A stretch of 6,923 nucleotides of DNA, from NCBI RefSeq assembly GCF_020829685.1, contig NZ_JAIVFR010000340.1, positions 1 to 6,923 on the forward strand, given 5' to 3'. The translations under genes and the position numbers were made by a program. This stretch comes from Nostoc sp. CHAB 5715. GTDB taxonomy: Bacteria; Cyanobacteriota; Cyanobacteriia; Cyanobacteriales; Nostocaceae. Positions 5,415 through 6,923 of this stretch are shown one piece after another (within the stretch, counting starts at the first letter, position 1; every line of letters starts with the position of its first letter). A model generated the notes under the pieces. That model was not told where the DNA came from. It saw only the letters and a program-made list of their open reading frames with translations, and searched no databases.

Positions 5415-6536
5415 CTAATTTGGGATTATTTCTCCTGCTTTCACAAAAAGAATTTGGGAGGACTTCAACCACTGAGAATCAAAAGAACCCAAGTGAGTAG
5501 TAGTAATTAGGGTCTGAAAGCGGTCTTGAATGGCATCGAGTAATTGATTTTGGCGGGATAAATCTAGTTCGGCAAGAACATCATCAAGCAATAGCAATGG
5601 TGGCTCTTTGACGACTTCTTCAATTAATTGTAATTCTGCTAATTTTAAGGCTAGAACCAGCGTTCTTTGTTGACCTTGAGAACCGTATTGACGAGCGGGT
5701 GTCTGGTTAATAGTTAATTCTATTTCGTCTCGATGGGGGCCGACAAGAGTAGTGCCTTGGTGCATTTCGGCGATCGCTCGTTGCTGGATTTTTGCTAAAA
5801 AAACTTGCTGCACTTCTTCTTTCTGGTTATCCTCTAAAGGAATATTCGGCAGGTACTTGATTTGCAAAACTTCTGTACTGCCGCTAATACTGGCGTGCCA
5901 AGCACTAGCAATGGGAGCTAATCGTTGGATGGCGCGATCGCGTCGTCTAATTACCCTAGTTCCTGTGGTAGCTAACTGTGCATCCCACAACACCAGTTCT
6001 GACTGTAGAGACGTTGCATCCAACGTCTCCAGATGGCGTTTTAAAAAGGCATTGCGCTGGCGTAACACATGGTTATACTGCTGCAAAATGTGAGCATAAA
6101 CTGGTTCAAGTTGAATTAAGAGTGTATCTAACCAGTTGCGGCGACCTTCCGGGCCGCCGCGTACTAGTTCTAAATCGAGGCTAGAAAATTGGACTGCATT
6201 GAGAACGCCGAGAAAATCCATTTGGCGGCGGATAGATTCACCATTGAGGGCAACGCTACGGCGACCATTGCGGCGCAGGGTTAAAGTCAGGTCACTAACG
6301 CCTGTTTGTCGCTCAAGGGTGGCATTAATTTGGGCTATGGCTTTCCCTTCTTGAACCAAATCGCGATCGCGGGTGATTCGGTGCGATCGCAATGTCGCCA
6401 GCAACTCCACCGCCTCCAACAAATTTGACTTTCCCTGAGCGTTATTACCTACCAAAATTGTTTTGGCAGCATTAAACTCAACGTTTTGGTCTTGATAATT
6501 ACGAAATTGTCGGAGGTTTAGAGTTTTGAGGTACAT
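5415..6536 (-). CDS. recF: DNA replication and repair protein RecF
   Basis: The 373-residue protein (usual length about 360-385) is an SMC-like ATPase that works with RecO and RecR to load RecA at single-strand gaps and stalled forks. The Walker A GNNAQGKS is at residues 30-37, preceded by the typical N-terminus [15 protein letters not shown]. The ABC signature YGSQGQQR is at 284-291 and the Walker [13 protein letters not shown] at 314-325, with Asp318 and Asp319 in the metal and catalytic positions; the D-loop follows, and THLGSFD completes the fold. ATG 6536-6534 is chosen because homology begins there; a longer frame from 6593 merely translates C-rich repeat DNA into a Ser/Pro stretch. No Shine-Dalgarno is present before the ATG, where ACTCCCC-type repeat sequence lies against the start codon. 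A P-type ATPase remnant is upstream and the rbp gene downstream, so it appears to be transcribed alone. Confidence 0.96.
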   Translation of the reverse strand: MYLKTLNLRQFRNYQDQNVEFNAAKTILVGNNAQGKSNLLEAVELLATLRSHRITRDRDLVQEGKAIAQINATLERQTGVSDLTLTLRRNGRRSVALNGESIRRQMDFLGVLNAVQFSSLDLELVRGGPEGRRNWLDTLLIQLEPVYAHILQQYNHVLRQRNAFLKRHLETLDATSLQSELVLWDAQLATTGTRVIRRRDRAIQRLAPIASAWHASISGSTEVLQIKYLPNIPLEDNQKEEVQQVFLAKIQQRAIAEMHQGTTLVGPHRDEIELTINQTPARQYGSQGQQRTLVLALKLAELQLIEEVVKEPPLLLLDDVLAELDLSRQNQLLDAIQDRFQTLITTTHLGSFDSQWLKSSQILFVKAGEIIPN

Positions 6537-6643
6537 ATTGGGGAGTGGGGAGTAGGGAGTGGGGGGAGCAGGGGGAGATGAGGAAGCAAGCAATTATTAT
6601 TCCCCCTTATCCCCCTCATCTTCCTCATCCCCCTCATCCCCCA
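6537..6643. repeat. G-rich and C-rich tandem repeats in inverted arrangement upstream of recF
   Basis: The left part (6538-6586) is G-rich with units such as AGTGGGG and AGGGAGT; the right part (6601-6642) is C-rich with units such as TCCCCCTCA. They face each other, so 6577-6586 (GATGAGGAAG) pairs perfectly with 6620-6629 (CTTCCTCATC), extended by G/C runs after a one-base bulge. The result is a long imperfect hairpin in the short space between the ATPase remnant and recF. It could slow or stop transcription coming from upstream, or act as a recombination site. Similar G-rich units occur at 3759-3811. Confidence 0.7.
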
Positions 6644-6799
6644 TTACACGGCCTTCTTGCCCATAATCCGCAAAAATATCTTCTCCAATTCAATCCACAC
6701 AAACATTAAGGCACTGAAGCCAATACAAACCCCCAACTCTTGCAGATTCAGGTAGTGAGTACCAAAGAAATCTCGCAGGGGTGGGACGTAAACTAGCAT
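6644..6799 (-). pseudogene. C-terminal remnant of a P-type cation-transporting ATPase
   Basis: The frame from ATG 6799-6797 to TAA 6646-6644 encodes 51 residues: MLVYVPPLRDFFGT, then an amphipathic turn, then the last membrane helix LGVCIGFSALMFVWIELEKI and a basic end, RIMGKKAV. This is the characteristic end of bacterial PacL-like Ca2+ or other cation P-type ATPases, covering the loop before the final transmembrane helix. Just upstream the frame meets SYRL and then a stop (6814-6812), and none of the three frames of 6800-6923 on this strand shows the preceding ATPase membrane helices. About 850 or more residues, including the phosphorylation DKTGT loop, are absent. I take this as a 3' remnant cut near 6800. 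It has no ribosome site and is unlikely to be made. Confidence 0.75.
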
Positions 6800-6923
6800 C
6801 AATCGATAAGACTAAGGAGGAATTGTTTGACCCATTTGCAGATGCGTCGAATTTGCCGACTTCAAAGCCAGGATTTCAAATCAAATCCATCTTACTGGGT
6901 GCAGCTTTGGTGGGAATTGTAGT
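6781..6923 (+). CDS. N-terminal part of a possible membrane protein, running off the window
   Basis: A + strand frame is open to the last base. From about 6799 it reads SIDKTKEELFDPFADASNLP, then TSKPGFQIKSILLGAALVGIVV, a short hydrophilic segment followed by the beginning of a membrane helix or signal anchor. The start is unclear. GTG 6781 lies inside the antisense of the ATPase remnant and has no clear ribosome site; TTG 6823 follows AAGGAGG (6814-6820) by only two bases, too close for normal use. If the break near 6800 also removed the original start, this would be a truncated gene. I do not recognise the family. The sequence after the junction looks protein-coding in this frame and in no other, but only about 140 bases are visible. 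Confidence 0.4.
   Translation, partial: MGRKLASIDKTKEELFDPFADASNLPTSKPGFQIKSILLGAALVGIV

Noticed and set aside
5403..5416. AGTCA-CAAA-TGACT hairpin at the recF stop codon
   Set aside because: Only five base pairs, no T-tract, and likely chance.
5752..6354. Three plus-strand ORFs opposite recF
   Set aside because: Trp/Arg/Cys-rich shadow translations of recF, which has clear ATPase motifs.
6537..6593. Longer RecF with a Ser/Pro-rich N-terminus
   Set aside because: The extension is translated repeat DNA; RecF homology starts at the ATG at 6536.

Overview
The window reads as chromosomal DNA of a filamentous, probably heterocyst-forming cyanobacterium (Nostoc/Anabaena-like; the genus is an inference). 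It has about ten HIP1 octamers (GCGATCGC), heptamer tandem repeats between genes (TTCAAAA, ATGCCCM and G-rich or C-rich arrays), a psbA-derived sequence, and an RRM-protein gene followed by rpsU, an arrangement known from Anabaena.

Layout, left half (+ strand): the C-terminal half of murG (1-546); a 446-aa membrane-anchored protein with MltA/3D-domain-like motifs (613-1953); a 5'-truncated psbA piece encoding only the C-terminal tail of D1 with its Mn-cluster ligands (1994-2221); a 169-aa lipoprotein (2306-2815); and a 295-aa soluble protein of unknown function (2864-3751).

Layout, right half (mostly - strand): heptamer repeats (3759-3860); a decayed unidentified gene (3862-4404) containing a 29-bp palindromic repeat and an in-frame stop; rpsU (4405-4599); a hairpin with a T-rich tail (4656-4691); an RRM RNA-binding protein gene (4733-5044) whose Shine-Dalgarno lies in a 10-bp hairpin; a promoter/leader region; recF (5415-6536); another repeat patch; the last 51 codons of a P-type cation ATPase (6644-6799); and the start of a + strand ORF running off the window.

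Two themes stand out. murG and the MltA-like gene both concern peptidoglycan, as synthesis and possible cleavage. The rbp-rpsU pair is a probable RNA/translation stress module with visible RNA-level control elements. The window also holds three gene remnants (psbA tail, unidentified gene, ATPase tail), mostly beside low-complexity repeats, which suggests a rearrangement-prone region. I see no CRISPR array, tRNA, rRNA or intact transposase. I do not see a clearly new multi-gene system; the best candidates for new biology are the rbp leader hairpin, the psbA tail ORF and the lipoprotein/295-aa pair.
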